Source: Pyxicephalus adspersus (Eukaryota; Chordata; Amphibia; Anura; Pyxicephalidae). Taken from it: a stretch of 64,000 bases of DNA. The notes below the pieces were generated by a model. The model was not told the DNA's origin. It saw nothing but the letters and a program-made list of their open reading frames with translations, and searched no databases. Location: NCBI RefSeq assembly GCF_032062135.1, contig NC_092858.1, positions 163,901,655 through 163,965,654 of the forward strand, in the 5' to 3' direction. This document shows, in pieces, positions 22,501 through 37,200 of this stretch (position 1 is its first letter; every line of letters begins with the position of its first letter). A program made the translations under genes and the position numbers.

Positions 22501-25500
22501 AAAAATATATAAAACAATAGGAGAAAGGAGATGAGATGACAAATACACCTGTGTTTTTCTAACCCTTCGTATCGATTTTATCCATACACAATCAGTACTT
22601 ATCTAGCATCAAGTAAAACAAATGAGCATTCCTAAATAAACACCTTTGCAAAAATCAAATTAAAAAAAAAAAAGGAAAATAAAAAGAAATAAGTGAAAAA
22701 GAAGAAAAGACGAGAACAGAAAGAAGTCCAAGATCTCACTAGGGAAACAACTAGTGCAGCCAAGCGTATTCAGTGTTCAACCCAGAAAATTTTTCAAGAT
22801 GGGTGGCAAGAAATTGTAGGCGGGTGGCAGCCCCTGTATTGTGACCCAACGCTTTAGTAACTTCCCAAAAACAGCAGGCTACTGAAAAGTGCTGGGTGGT
22901 GTGCCCAGCTAAAAGGGGTTGGGGAGAACACTGCATATTTAAGGTTCAGATGAGCAACTATACAATACCGGTAGCAGCTGCTTGATCCAATGGGGCCCAA
23001 ATTTCCTCAAACTTCTCCAGTTTGTTATTGAGCTTAGCAGATAAATGTGCCATCAGCCGAATATCCCCTACACGTGTCCTCAATTCCACAACAGAGGGCG
23101 GAGTGGGTGATTTCCATTGTATCGAGATGGCATCTGGCTGCAGTAAGAGTATGCGCCAAAAGAGCCTTCCTCGGTTTAGAAAGTTCAGTATTGGGGACAT
23201 TCAGCAAATGGGTCACCGGATCTAAACTAATAAAGGTTTCCAGTATTTTAACAAGCAAAGCATTCACCCCACTCCAGTAAGGCACTATCTTAGAACAGTT
23301 CCAAAAAATATGAAACAGGGTGCCTCCTTGAGAATCACACCTCCAGCAACTATTACTGCAAGGCAGATATAGTGAGACGAAGTGAAGCCTGTCTGGAGTA
23401 TAGTACCAATGCATAAGAATTTTATATACATTTTCCCTTATACAACGTACATACCAAACTCTTATGAGCTTTAACCTTTATAACCTGCCACAGCTCCGGA
23501 GGGAGTTCTCTGCCCAGAATGGACTCCCATTTAGTCATATAAGCATGCTTGACTAAAGGTACTGCAGGTCCAGTAGTCAATATCCGGTAAATCTCCATTT
23601 ACTTCTTTTCTGATCAAAGCAAGGTCAGTTGGTGTACAAAATCCCATCAAAATGCAATTCCCTACCTAGGCAGTTGGTTGAATAAGTGTCATACATTCCA
23701 ACAATATGAATATTGTATTAAAGATATTATTATATATTAGGATATTACAAAATTACATACTTTTGAAGGAATGCAGACAATGCAACTTTCCTCATTAGAG
23801 CACTGAAAGTTTATCAAGTGATTATGTGTAGGTCCTCCCAATGCAGACGTTTAGAAAGTAAGATAAAAGCTTTTTTTACAACAAAGGTAGGAATCTGCAG
23901 CAAAGTTTGTTAAAATCCATGCTTTGTACAATGTTCACTGATAGGTATTTCCCAAGTCAGTGCTGTCATTTTGCATAGAATATAAAAAAAGTTGAGCTGG
24001 CAATCAAAGCCTGCTGATCAAAAAACACATCTGTCCTTGTGCCATTCATGTGTCATCAGTCTGCAAACATCGGCTTCCAGGTAAAGAGTTTGGAGAAGGG
24101 AATAGGAGCATTGATGTGTCAGAAGGTTAAAATGTGAATATTAGCAGTAATGTTTATGTTTAAATGTACAAAAAAAAAAAAAGTGCAAAAAAAAAAAAAA
24201 ACCAGCAGATGTTGCAGATTTTAAATGTAAGTTTACATACTTTATACCTGCTTTCCATTATTATTATTATTATTATTATTATTAATAAACAGGATTTATA
24301 TAGCGCCAACATATTACGCAGCGCTGTACATTAAATAGGGATTGCAAATGACAGACTAATACAGACAGTGATACAGGAGGAGAGGACCCTGCCCCGAAGA
24401 GCTTACAATCTTTCCATTGTGAAGCATTTTTAAATACAACCAGTAAAAGTACTCCACTATGTCTAAAAGTAAGCACTAAAAGCCAGTCAAGCATTACTCT
24501 CTCTATGTTTTCTATTAGTACGTGTGTGTAGCCGGGTTGATAGCTGGGATTGGAGGCGACACCGCTCTTCTAAATACCCTTCTGGCTGTGGTGTTTGGCA
24601 GCTGTATGCATTATATAGGCGTCTGGACAGAATGACAAATAGTTTGACATATGAAGACATTTCAGTGTATTTCATATGTGTTGAGCTGTTTGCAAAACGT
24701 TTACCATCTCATTGTCAAAACTGGACATATGCCACACATCATGGCATTAAAGGTTTAAAAACAGCTTCTATGAGCTTGTTTTAAATTGTGTTCTCTTGGC
24801 TTTGGTGGTGGGATGATCCAAGTGGCTCAAACATGGCTACCTCCAGCAGGAGTGCACCAACCAACCACACTCAATCCATTTAGGGAAGACTTTGAGATCT
24901 AATAGACCCTTGATGGCTCCACAAATTGAACCTGTCACTGCTCAATTTCATCACATAGTTAAAAGTTAAATTAAAAAATAAATAAAAATGAACAAAAATA
25001 AAACTTGCAGTTTACAGACTGCTTCGAATAAGGTTTACATTGACTAATCAGTAGTCTATAAAAAAACTGTGCACTACCTGGATAAGTAACTGTGCCAAGG
25101 CACCCCTGTTCTGTACTCTCGTGGTTGTATATTGGCTGCGTGGGGTCATCTCTAAGACACGGCTGCCTCTGACAGTCTCTTGAGATTTGGTGATGTCATT
25201 GATGTGGTGCTCACATGGGTTTGAACAAACCAAAGAATACTTCCCAGCAGACAGAGTCTGTTCCTGGTAGAGATGTAAAGTGCCTTTATCATACAGGCAT
25301 CCATTTCATTGCTGCCATTAGGTGCGAAGATTGCTTTGCAAATTTTTATCAAGTCAGTTTTACGGGAGCTTTTGACAAAGGACTAAAGATTTCTTTTTTC
25401 AATTCAATTTTCTTCAATAGAGCAAAATCTTTCATGGCTCAGAACTTGATTGAACTGTACACAATGAATTCGTTTTGAACAAAAAGTTTATCCCTACTTC

Positions 25501-26165
25501 GTACTAGACCGTTAGGGATCATTAGAACATTGTATGAGGAAAATATCACAATGGTCTGATTCACCGCATATATTTCCAATGCTCAAAAATAGTAAGGCCT
25601 AGTATACAATTTGAAGTAAATAAACTTTGATTTCCTATACACTGCATACAAAATAGTTTGACAGAATTTTTTATCTGGACTAGATGAGCTTACAAATAAT
25701 TTAGGAATCTGTCATGATGATCCACAAGTTTTAATACCAAATCAGAGATTAGAAAGTACTTAGATTAGGAAGCCTGAGACAGGAAAGCAACACATATGTG
25801 GTCCCTGCTGGACCCTCAGTACATGTTTCTGTGGTTTGAGTAGATAAAGTTTAATTCTTTGAAATGCAGGAGGCTAACATTTTATGCACTCATATGTTTT
25901 CATAGAAAATAGCAGAGTCTCTGGCCCTTGGATTTCCCAGAGCATTGGCTACTATTGTGACGGTTTTGAGAGCAGTAAAAGGCTGAAGATGGAACCAGGA
26001 ATGGTACATATAATGTTCCACTTTAAACTACAGTGCCTGCCAGTGTGCAAAATTAATGACTGATTTGACAATCTGCTTAAGCATTTTTGGGAATGGTGTA
26101 ATTGCATTACAGGAAGAGGAAGAAAAAAAAAACATAAGCAATTTAAATTAACACACACACACTAA

Positions 26166-26215
<50 letters not shown>

Positions 26216-29200
26216 CTGCAGTCTCCTGTTTTATCATGACTGCGCCCTACAACCTCCCTGTCATTCTCTGAAATGTATAAGTATAGATAGCAGGCAACAC
26301 ACAGACCTGAATATTTGTATGTCTGATAAATTGCAAAACAAAAGAAAGATACTAAGGAGATATACACATTATAAAGAACCAAATACAACTATGTTAATCA
26401 AGCCTTTTAGGGAATCTATTATTGTTAGGCTCCAAAAAGGTGGGAACGTTACCCAATTCCAAATGGTCCAATTAATTAAAATTGCTAAAATATAAACAGT
26501 ATATATTGGAAATGTAAAATAAAAAAAAGAATTATTTACAGACACATATATTTCTATCTATATTAAATTAAATATATTATATTAAGTATTATTGGTAAAT
26601 TTAATTGCAATTATTGTATCAACTGGTAAAAGTAAAGTCCTTTGAAGTCACACTGAAAAAAGATCAGCAGCATCTGAGAATTAATTTCTTTGCACCTTTA
26701 CTTTTTTTCCCATTTTCCAACATAGTAATAGTGGTTTTATGTGTACCTTTAAAATGGGACATTTCCAAGCCATCATCAGCAACAATATCATTATAAAATG
26801 TCACTTAGTCACGCAATGTATGAACACTGGAAGAACATTATTACCACATGGTATTACAGAGAAGACAATAACATAACTAACAGATACATTGCTGTACATT
26901 GTTCAGTAAAAAGGTGGATTGGTATAAAGTAAATGGCAAATGGATAAATGGGAAATTTAAACAAATAGATTGGATACATAATAAATAAAGGATCTGTTGT
27001 ATATGATAAAATATGTCAGCATAGTACACACATGGGGTGTATAAGCCTATAGGGATCAAAGATCCCTATGGCTTTACAAAACGGGCTAAAAATGTCCAGT
27101 CTGTAAACAAACATATACTGAACCAATGCTCTTCCCTCAGCTCACTCTCTGGTCTCTACCAAAACAGGATAATACCCAAAGCATACAGTATTTCAGACAC
27201 AGGCCTGTTGATTGGATATGCATGGAACTGATTGAGTAATTAAATTGGTTTGGTTATTTTAAAGTGACCAAGTAGAGATTGAACAATTAAATCTAAATTG
27301 AAGGTCGTCTAACTCCTATGCAAAATCTTGTTACTTTTGCTTGCAAATGTTCACCAATATTCTAAAATATACCAATTTATGTGACAATCACTATAAACTT
27401 GGTAAATGATATCACACCTTTATCTCTTTATAGTCCTGTACTCTGCCATTATGATTTGTGACTGATGTTGGCTTGGAAATAAAAAATTTTTTTTTCCCAA
27501 TTTAAACAAAATTTCTTGCTTTTACATTGCAGGGCTCTGTGCTGGCAGAGCCGCGTGAAAAGGACACCTTTTATCATAAGGGCCTTCTTCTATTGCCTTT
27601 CTATATATTGTGACTTCATGTGGTCTGTTCACACAGTCTGAAAGTATTTTTTACCATACGCCTGTGTTCAGCTGATCTGGGCATCTAGTTGTGTCTGGAT
27701 ATTAGCAATAATGAAAAGCCATTCAGAAAATATTTGTATATGAATTGAAATTGATTTCAAACTACAGTGCCTGCAAACCACAAAATCTTACCTCATTCTG
27801 TTCCTGGTTATACTTTTAGATTCACCGCAGAAAGATATGGGAACCACAAAAGTTGCACTATGACGATTTGTGATGCAATCTACAATACTATCTGTTGTTT
27901 TTGTTTTTCTGAGCATTTCCTCTGACTGTTTATATTACCTGGTATCCTTTACTTATTACTCAATGCCTTTAAGCCAGTAGACATTTGTTTCTGTCACTCC
28001 AGGTTGTGCCTTCGGCATCCTTACTGTGCAGTACTGCTGCTCCAGTAATGTATGTGATGTCAGCCTGCCTGTGACCAAATAAGTGAAAAAAAGTGGCTGT
28101 AAAGTATTTAAAAATGAGGATCTCTTCTGGTCAGGGTCCTCTCCCCCGCGTGTCATTGTCTGTATCCGTAGTTTGCAACCCCTAATGTACAGAGCTGCAG
28201 AATATGTTGACACTCTATATATAAATCCTGTTTATTAATAATAATGGGAGGAAGCCTAAATAAGCCAGGAATAATTCAAGTATATATTTTGTTCCACTAG
28301 AAAGTATGGACTTTGTAAAATGCTGCATAATATATTATTAGATATATATTTACACACACACACACACATACATAAACTACTAACCAGTTGTTTAGGTAAA
28401 GCCATGAATACAGTTGAATCTATATTGAGCGTTTCATGTTCTAAAGTTGTAAAGTAGCTTAATAAAACCTCTAATTTTTTCTTGTATATATAAACCATTA
28501 AGGTGAAATATGTGCCTAGGTTCTTTGTTACACATGTAAATAATGTCCCTTCTGCCAACCCCTGAAAATGCTGTGGTTTCACTACTACCCCCATTGCTAT
28601 AGAGCCACAGAATAAAAAAATTACATTATTAATAAGGCAACTTTGCAATTTAAAAAAAATGAAAATGAAATGGTAAACCAGTGCCACATTTTATAATCTA
28701 CACTTAAACTTGATGATAAATGATGTGATGAAAATAATCCCTTCCCTTCTAAAACAATGGAAGTGAAAAGGAGCAGTTTGCAGATGTTTTCAGTGGGCCT
28801 CAGGACGATTTTTTTGGGATATAGTGTAAAAGAATAAGTACCTTACAATTGTACTACTGTCCGTATCTCTGCTGGGGAGATTTACATTCAGAGTGGAAAC
28901 CAATTATCAACCCAAGACAATAAAATATAGAAAGACGTCAACTTCTGCAGCTTAATTCTTATTATTGCTTTGTTTATAACCGTAAAGTGTACCTGGAATC
29001 AGATTTAGTTTATCCTATTAACTGCATGTACACTAATACTTAGGTGTAACAATGCCAGGTACTAAAAGAGATCATAGCATTCTTTGCAAAAACATTCATA
29101 TTTTTCTCTTTGAGATGATGGTGCTTTGTGCATCTACTTTGAGGCATGAAATATAAATCTTGGTGCCTAAGCATATATTTATGACTGACACAAAGGTTTC

Positions 29201-32200
29201 AATTTTGCAGCAACAGTAACTACAGGAAGAGACTAAAGAAAATGCTTTACCATGCCTGCAGCAGACTGAGGACTTCTCAGCTTAAACAAAACCGCTGGAC
29301 TGCAGTTCGGGGGTTGCTTTTGATACACTAGCTGTATTTTTTTACCTTGCAGAAAGGTCCATTTTCATGTGCCATAAAGGACACTCTGTTGAACAGGTGT
29401 TAATCTTATGATACATCTGCATTGAGGTATTAGACCTTTACCCATGGCACACTCATGCCTGGAAAGTACTGGTGACTACAACATGGCAAGATCTTTAGAT
29501 CTCTGTTTATCTAGAATTATTGAAGTACAGATAAAAATATTCATTTTTAGGACAGAATGGATGGCTATTGCTACCTTAATAGAAAGTGAGAAAAAAATCC
29601 AAACATTTGTAGATGGCAGGAGACCAAGAGACGAGGAAAACCTTTAAAAATTCTTGGATGAAAATTTACCTCATTTTATGTTTCTTATTTTGGCTGAATC
29701 TTCAGGTAGAATGACCACTAATTTACCAGCAAAATACCTAACTTTATTGGGCCTTGAGCCTTTACTGCTCTATCAAACACAAAATACCTAGAAATACAAA
29801 CATTACCATAATTTTACCATCAATCAATCCATTGGTAATGGACAAACTAAACATGTCAGAGGAAAATGAGAATTTAAGCCTTAATTATCTTTCCAAAATA
29901 CACCATTACCAAAAGGGCTTAACAGAACGCTATTATATTGCATATACATAAACTACAGATGTGAGTATAAAGGAATCTACAATCAACATGTATTTAATTA
30001 GCCAACAATTTGGATTTTCCCAGTAAAGAGAAGTTCCCAAGTGCAAAGTCACACCTTGGAAACCAAAGCATCCCCCCACCATCTACAATGTTTTGAGAAC
30101 ACTTTCCTAAAGGAGTGAATACATTTCTTGTGTATGGGTTTATGTAAAGGTATCTGTGATCAAGTATGTGAAAGACCTTGCATAGGTGAGCCATGAAGAA
30201 AGGGTTGTTTTAAAACAAAAGTGGTCTATAGAATATTGTTCACAAACTAAAATGAGCTGTAATTGTATACTAAGCCTAAAAGAAAAGAAGGGACTGTAGA
30301 AAATGAGGCTTATTTTAGCCACGCAGGGTTCAGGCTTAATCTAATACTGTGAATATGATGCATTAGGTTACCAGTTTAACAAAAAATCATGTTATACATG
30401 TTAAGCACACCTGTAATAAACATCTAAAACCTCCTAATCTAGTACAGTCATAGTAATTTTCCATTCAATGAGTGTTTTGTGGGAAACCATATCTTGTACA
30501 GAAGACAAGATTTATTGGCATTCTTTCAAACTTCAACAAAACACCTACCTTCCCTGCCCTCCTTGGTTCATTTCTTACAAAACGTCATGAGAACATACAA
30601 CAAATACTGCAGAAAGAATGCCAAATTTTAATTCAGCAAACAATAGATACCAGACTTGTTGATCTAATGGTTTTAAAACTTCCTAAATCTGTAGCTATTA
30701 GCAAGTTCTGACTCCAATAGCTGTATGTATATTACACGCTAGGGACTTTGAAAGTACTTTAAGGAAATTGCTTTTCCCATGAAAGACAAAGCAAAATATT
30801 TACTTCAAAAGGCAATCTGAACATTCTTGGCTCCAGAAGGAAAGAGAAATCTTAACTTCCAGGTCACACGTTGACGCTTCCACTAGGCTGGAGACAACCT
30901 CTCCTCTTTGAATGTGTTAGCAGTTTTACAGGCCAAGCACCAGCATCCTTTCATGTGAGGAAATAAGCATATAGAAAGCATATCTGAGCTGCCATGTGAA
31001 GTACAGTTAGGCTCATAAATATTTGGACATTTTTTTCTAATTTTATTTTTTCAATGAAACAACTCAGATGCAGATGAACTGCAGACTTTCGGCTATAATT
31101 CAGTGGGTTGAACAAAAAGATTGCATAAAAATGTGAGGAACTAATGACTTTTTTTTTTTTTTTTTTTTTTTTTACACAATCACCTAATTTCAGAGGCTCA
31201 AGAAAAATGGACAATTGGCTTTAAAGGCTATTTCATGGGCTGGTGTGGACAATTCCTTCATTATGTCATTATAAATTAAGTAGATAAAAGGCCTGGAGTT
31301 GATTTGAGGGGGGTGCTTGTATGTGGAAGATTTTGCTGTGAACAGACAACATGCAGTGAAAGGAGCTCTCCAGGCAGGTGAAACAAGCCATCCTTAAGCT
31401 GCAAAAACAGAAAAAAACATCCAAGAAATTTCTACAATATTAGGAGTGGCAAAATCTAGTTTGGTACATCATGAGAAAGAAAGCACTGGTGAACTCAGCA
31501 AGGCCAAAAGACCTGGACGTCCACGGAAGACAACAGTGATGGATGATGGCAGAATCATTTCCACGGTGAAGAGAAACCCCTTCACAACAGCCAACCAAGT
31601 GAACAACACTCTCCAGGAGGTAGGCATATCGATATCCAAGTCTACCATAAAGAGAAGACTGCATGAAATACAGAGGGTGCACTGCAAGGTACAAGCCACT
31701 CATAAGCCTCAAGAATAGAAAGACTAGATTGGACTTTGCTCCAATCTTAACAGCTGGAAAAACATTGCTGGAAAAACATTCTTTGGACAAATGAAACCAA
31801 GATCAACCTTTACCAGAATGATGGCAAGATAAAATTATGAAGAAGGCGTAGAACAGCTCATGATCCAAAGCATACCACGTCATCAGTAAAACATGGCGGA
31901 GGCAGTGTGATGGCTTGGGCGTGCATGGCTGCCATGGCACTGGGACACTCGAGTTTATCCATAGCCGAATTAATTCTGAGGTGTTCAGAGACATACTGTC
32001 TGCTCAAATCCAGCTAAATGCAGTCACATTGATTGGGAGGCGTTTCATAAAACAGATGGACAATGACCCAAAACATACAGCCAAAGCAACCTAGGAGTTT
32101 ATTAAAGCAAAGAAAGGGAATATTCTTGAATGGTCAAGTCAGTCACCTGATCTGAACCCAATTTAGCATGCATTTTACTTGTTGAAGACTAAACTTCGGA

Positions 32201-34221
32201 CAGAAAAGCCCACAAACAAACAGCAACTGAAAGCCGCTGCAGTAAAGGCCTGGCAGAGCATTAAAAAGGAGGAAAGCCAGCATCTGGTGATTGTCCATGA
32301 GTTCAAGACTACAGGCTGTCATTGCCAGCAAAGGGGTTTTCAACCAAGTATTAGAAATGATCATTTTATTTTCAGCTTTTTAATTTGTCCAATTACTTTT
32401 CAGCCCCTGAAATGAAGTGATTGCGTTAAACCCACTGAATTAAAGCTAAAAGTCTGCAGTTCAACAGTTGTTTCATTTAAAATTAATTGTGGTAATGTAC
32501 AGAACTAAAATTAGAAAAAAAAGTTGTATCTGTCCAAATATTTATGGACCTAACTGTATGTTTTTCGCTCTTACTTTGTATATCTCTCTCACTTAGCTTG
32601 GACCTATTCCAAGATTGATTTTTCAACTCCCTACTGTTGTACTAATGCACTAGCAGCAGATCAACTACTGACGGCAGCATAAACATATGCCAGCACATTG
32701 TAAATTTCCATAGCTATTTTCATCATAAATCTGCACGGAAAAGAGGGGAAAGGTTCTAGCTGAACAGTGTTAGGTTTATCACCACTTAACATAAAAAAGA
32801 TAATTTGTAACATTACAAGCGCAACAATATATTTGGTTTATATTTTAGAATTAAATACATTTTTGGGGTTTATTTACAAAAGGAATATTGACTGTGCAAA
32901 GGTTAACTCTATTCAATTTTTTTTCTTTGCACATGATTTTTTTGCAGAGTAAGGTGTTGCCACATTTCTAATTAGGGGCCAGCCTAAATTATTTTAGCAA
33001 ATCAGTCTATTTAATCAAGCCTGTTGATTTGCCCTACATGGTAAAAATCTTAAGTTTACTTTTAAGCCAAGAAGCTCCAACATAACTCCCTCTCCATAGG
33101 CTTTCTTATAGAACATTTCATATTTCACTTATTCATATTCTCTAGTGTGATAATATGGATGGTGATTTGATAGATTTCTTGCACACTCTTTAGGTACATA
33201 TGATGGAAGCTCTTACCATTTAAAGGCATCTGAAATGGGGGGGAGAAAATACCTAAATAGCTAAAAGTTGACCTTGCAGAGAAAAAAAGTGAAGAAATAT
33301 TTATGGAAACCTAGCAAATGCCTAGTTGGTAGTAGAGTAGTATCCTTCTGAAATCCCTAAGCAATACCCTGTAATTAAATTATGTTTAATTTCACATAAA
33401 AAGTAAAATCAATAGCAGATATTCAAAATATTACTACTGTTCATAAATGGTGTAGTGTTTGTTTCATTGGCATAATAAAAATACTATGTAACTTGCACTG
33501 AACACCAGACTTGTTAGAACATGAACAATTGTTACTTTTATACTAAAAGTATAAACCCAACAATGATATTTTTATGGCTCCGTCTTCTGTTTTTCTTCTA
33601 TTAGCTCCATCTTGCCATTCAATAGGTCAACAATCCCAGCATTTGAGAAACCTATACTATCTACCAGGTTAGAGGACGCAACAGATCTCATCAGTCAAGT
33701 TATAATGTTCAAACCATTTAGTGCTTGCTGGAAAAATGTACAGGACTAAGGACATGAGCAGCAATATGTGTGACTGTTCAACAAATAATCTCAGTGGGAG
33801 ATTTACAAAGAGTCATGCATAGGCCAGACAATATAAAAGTAGACTGACTAGGTAAAGTAAAAACAGGCATAAAAGCCAAAGTAATAAGTAGTATAATGCA
33901 CATTTGTTTGGCTTTTCCAGAATGTCCAGTAACCCCACTAAAAAACAGATTCAGAGAACAGATAGATATTCCACAACAGATAGTCAACTACCACTAGGCA
34001 TGGGAGTGTGACCTAAGAATTGAACATTATGGTGTGGTGCTTGCATACCATATGCCAATTTACTGTTGCAAAAAAAAAAACTCAATTACAAGGCAGGGAG
34101 GGGACCAATCATGCAAACCTCTTTGTGAACCTCCCACACAGAATATATTGATCTACCTTTTAGATTTGAAACTCCTCTTGTGTCATTGTATCAGTCTGTC
34201 TCATTTGCAATGTACAGTGCA

Positions 34222-34281
<60 letters not shown>

Positions 34282-37200
34282 TCTTTAATGACCAAGACAA
34301 ACTCCACAGTTGTTTCTTTTTACATATCAAAGCACAGCCTGCTCCAGAAGTTAATGAATGTCCAGGCTTCATAAAGTTTTTTTTGTTTTTTTGATTTGTT
34401 TGTGTTTTTTGATTAACTCACAGTGAGGATTTTATGCAAAAACTGTCTCAACATCTTATTAGGCATCTTATTATTATTATCTTATTATTATTGGTGTAAA
34501 ACATCTGTTCTAGTTGCATTTATTAAAATAATGAATGTATCTGTTCCGACTTACAAATTCAACTTAAGAACAAACCTACAGACCCTATCTCATATGTAAC
34601 CCGAGGACTACCTGTACACATGTGCGCATTATATTAGGGAGCATACATAACATACAAGAAAATCTGGTGTCGCTGAACACAGCTACTTGGTTGAATTGTG
34701 CAGAGGCAGTTGCCCCTTTTAATCAAAGGGGGGTTATTTAGGGGCAATACTATGATTTATGGTAAGTTACTGGCTTATACCAAATTTAAAGCCAAAGATA
34801 TTTCACACAATTATATGAACAATGTTGATTCCCTTTACCCACAAAGTAAAAAAAGTGTGTATCAATAACCAAAGTAGCATAATTTGTTGAAATGAAGAAA
34901 CTTCAAAAGTGTCAGATGATGAATCCTTCAGAAATCACTAGATGTACATGCTAACAATGTTAAAGAAAATACAATACTTCTAGCTGTTTATGAAAAAAAA
35001 AACATTTTATGTGGACCATAAAAATTATATCCCAACAGTAGTGTTTACAATGGCCACATAAAAATATTACTTTTACTACATTTACATGCAAAAATTCTTG
35101 ACCCATAGGAACTTCTTTTGCCAATGTCAAGGTCAACAGCATTGATCACATATTGATTACACAGACTAGATGTTTGATTTGATGGTAAAAGGTCAGTTAT
35201 TCTTACTGGGCTTGGCCCAGTTTACACTACAGACATGTATAGGTAGAAAGGTATGTTATGGTAAACCCTAAAATCAAGTTGGGTCTGACCTCCGCATCTC
35301 AGATGGGAGCTTTCATTCCAGCCTACATTCTTTAACCCCAGAGGGAATATCCCAGTGGTTTTCCTTTCAGGCAACAGCATGGCACTGAACGTGCCTCACC
35401 TTCACCATAATATTGATACTTCACTTTAACAGGACGGTTGTCTCTCTCAAACATTATTTCCTGGCCAATTCCTACTACAACATTGCCTTTATGGTCTCTA
35501 TAATACCCCTGAGGAAGCCTAAGAGCGAAATGCATTTGGGAATTTTAGACCCATATGTCCTAACTAAATTATTACCCTGAATATTAATAGAACTTCTATG
35601 TCTAGCTATATCAAGTGTTCTGTGCATACCACCAATCTGTGAACAAAGCTATTTCATAAAATAAGATGTTATGTTAATTCAAAGTTTCTTTTTATTGCTA
35701 TTCACATTTACTATTATGTATACCTCACATAGGTTGACTGTACTTTGTTGCTTGACATACTTCACTTTGTGTTGGATTTCAAACACAACTTATATGCATA
35801 AATACACAAACATTAAAACTTTTTGGCCACACTATAAAACGCCTTTTCCTTTTTCACTACACTACAGGTAAGCAAGGGATACCTGAAACCAGAAAATATT
35901 TGTGGCCAACTAAGGATGGCATAAAAATTGTACAAATTTAATACAAACCCTCTTTGGATCAGCTATGCCCTCACACTTTATATAGAGGCACTCAAAGCAA
36001 ATATTCTCAATTTCGACCAATTACATGTTCTCCCACAGCTATAGGTCTTTAATGTGCACAATTCACACCTTCACCTATTTGTTATAAGGTACTCACCCAT
36101 CTGTTTGAAAATTACAAAAACAAAACACCGCTTTAGTTGTTTACCTTGTTCACCTTTTCTCTAAGCCTCCATATTGGTTTGTGTAGAAGATGCTGAAACA
36201 TAACGGATATCCATATTTTCTCTTCTATGTGAGCTCTTTAGTATTAGAACGGCTGTACAAAGCAATAGAACCCTGATTTTGATTCAGTGTTGGCCCTCAA
36301 TTTCTCAATCTGATAAACTGTTAAATTACAGGTGTTTAAAGCAGATTATGTGGTTTTAATACCTAGATATTTTATTATTTTTAAATGCACACATGTATCA
36401 GCATGGCAGTCCATCTTTTTGCTTCTATATTGTTTTTTCATTGTAGCAATCAGCAATGTCAGAATTCATCAGTGCTTCTCAAACAGGGTTCTTTGGAACC
36501 CTAAAGTTCCCCAAGCAATTTGTGCCTCTCCAGTCAGTTTAAGTGACACCAATGATTTTTTTTGGCTATCTATAAATTATGAAATTTGCCTTCCAGTCCA
36601 GCAATATGAGGCATTTATCCCCTTGACCACTATACCAATGTACTGGAGCTGTGGATATAGTAATTATAGTAGGGGATCCCAAAAGACCTATAGATTATTT
36701 CAAGGGTTCCCCCATGTAAAAAGGTTGAGAAACCCTGGATTACGTAGTTCTCTCAAGGCAGGTGTACTTTGTTTACAAGCCCATCATTAAATGGTACAAT
36801 TCTGCATACTTGTCTAGAATTCAAATATTGTATATATACAAGACTTTTTTAGGTAGTAATTTGAGTAAGGTGTGTGAGTGGCTTAGGTTTACTTTCTTAA
36901 AAAAGTAGAATTGAGGTAAAATGTAAGCACTTTCTTTTCAGACTACAATTTTTTTATAGTAAAGGTTAGCAACTAGAACCACTTGCACCAGAAAAATTCA
37001 TATTATGTATAAAGTATGACTAAAAAAACAAAAACTGTGTTTAGAAAATAAGTCCTAACATATCTGGTCATGTAATAAATCTATTAATAAAAAGGTCTGG
37101 TACAGGCAGTCCCCGAGTTAAGGACATCTGACATACGGACACCTCCTAGATACGAACAGGGCTTCCCTGTGCAATCATGAGCAGGACAGAGGCTTAAAGG

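Noticed and set aside
25048..25478. Overlapping 60-87-codon frames with somewhat higher complexity
   Set aside because: No family recognised, frames conflict between strands and no splice-compatible structure was seen; left as unrecognised intron sequence.
36332..36790. 152-codon + strand open frame
   Set aside because: It spans a hAT-like MITE and shows no domain, so it is chance.
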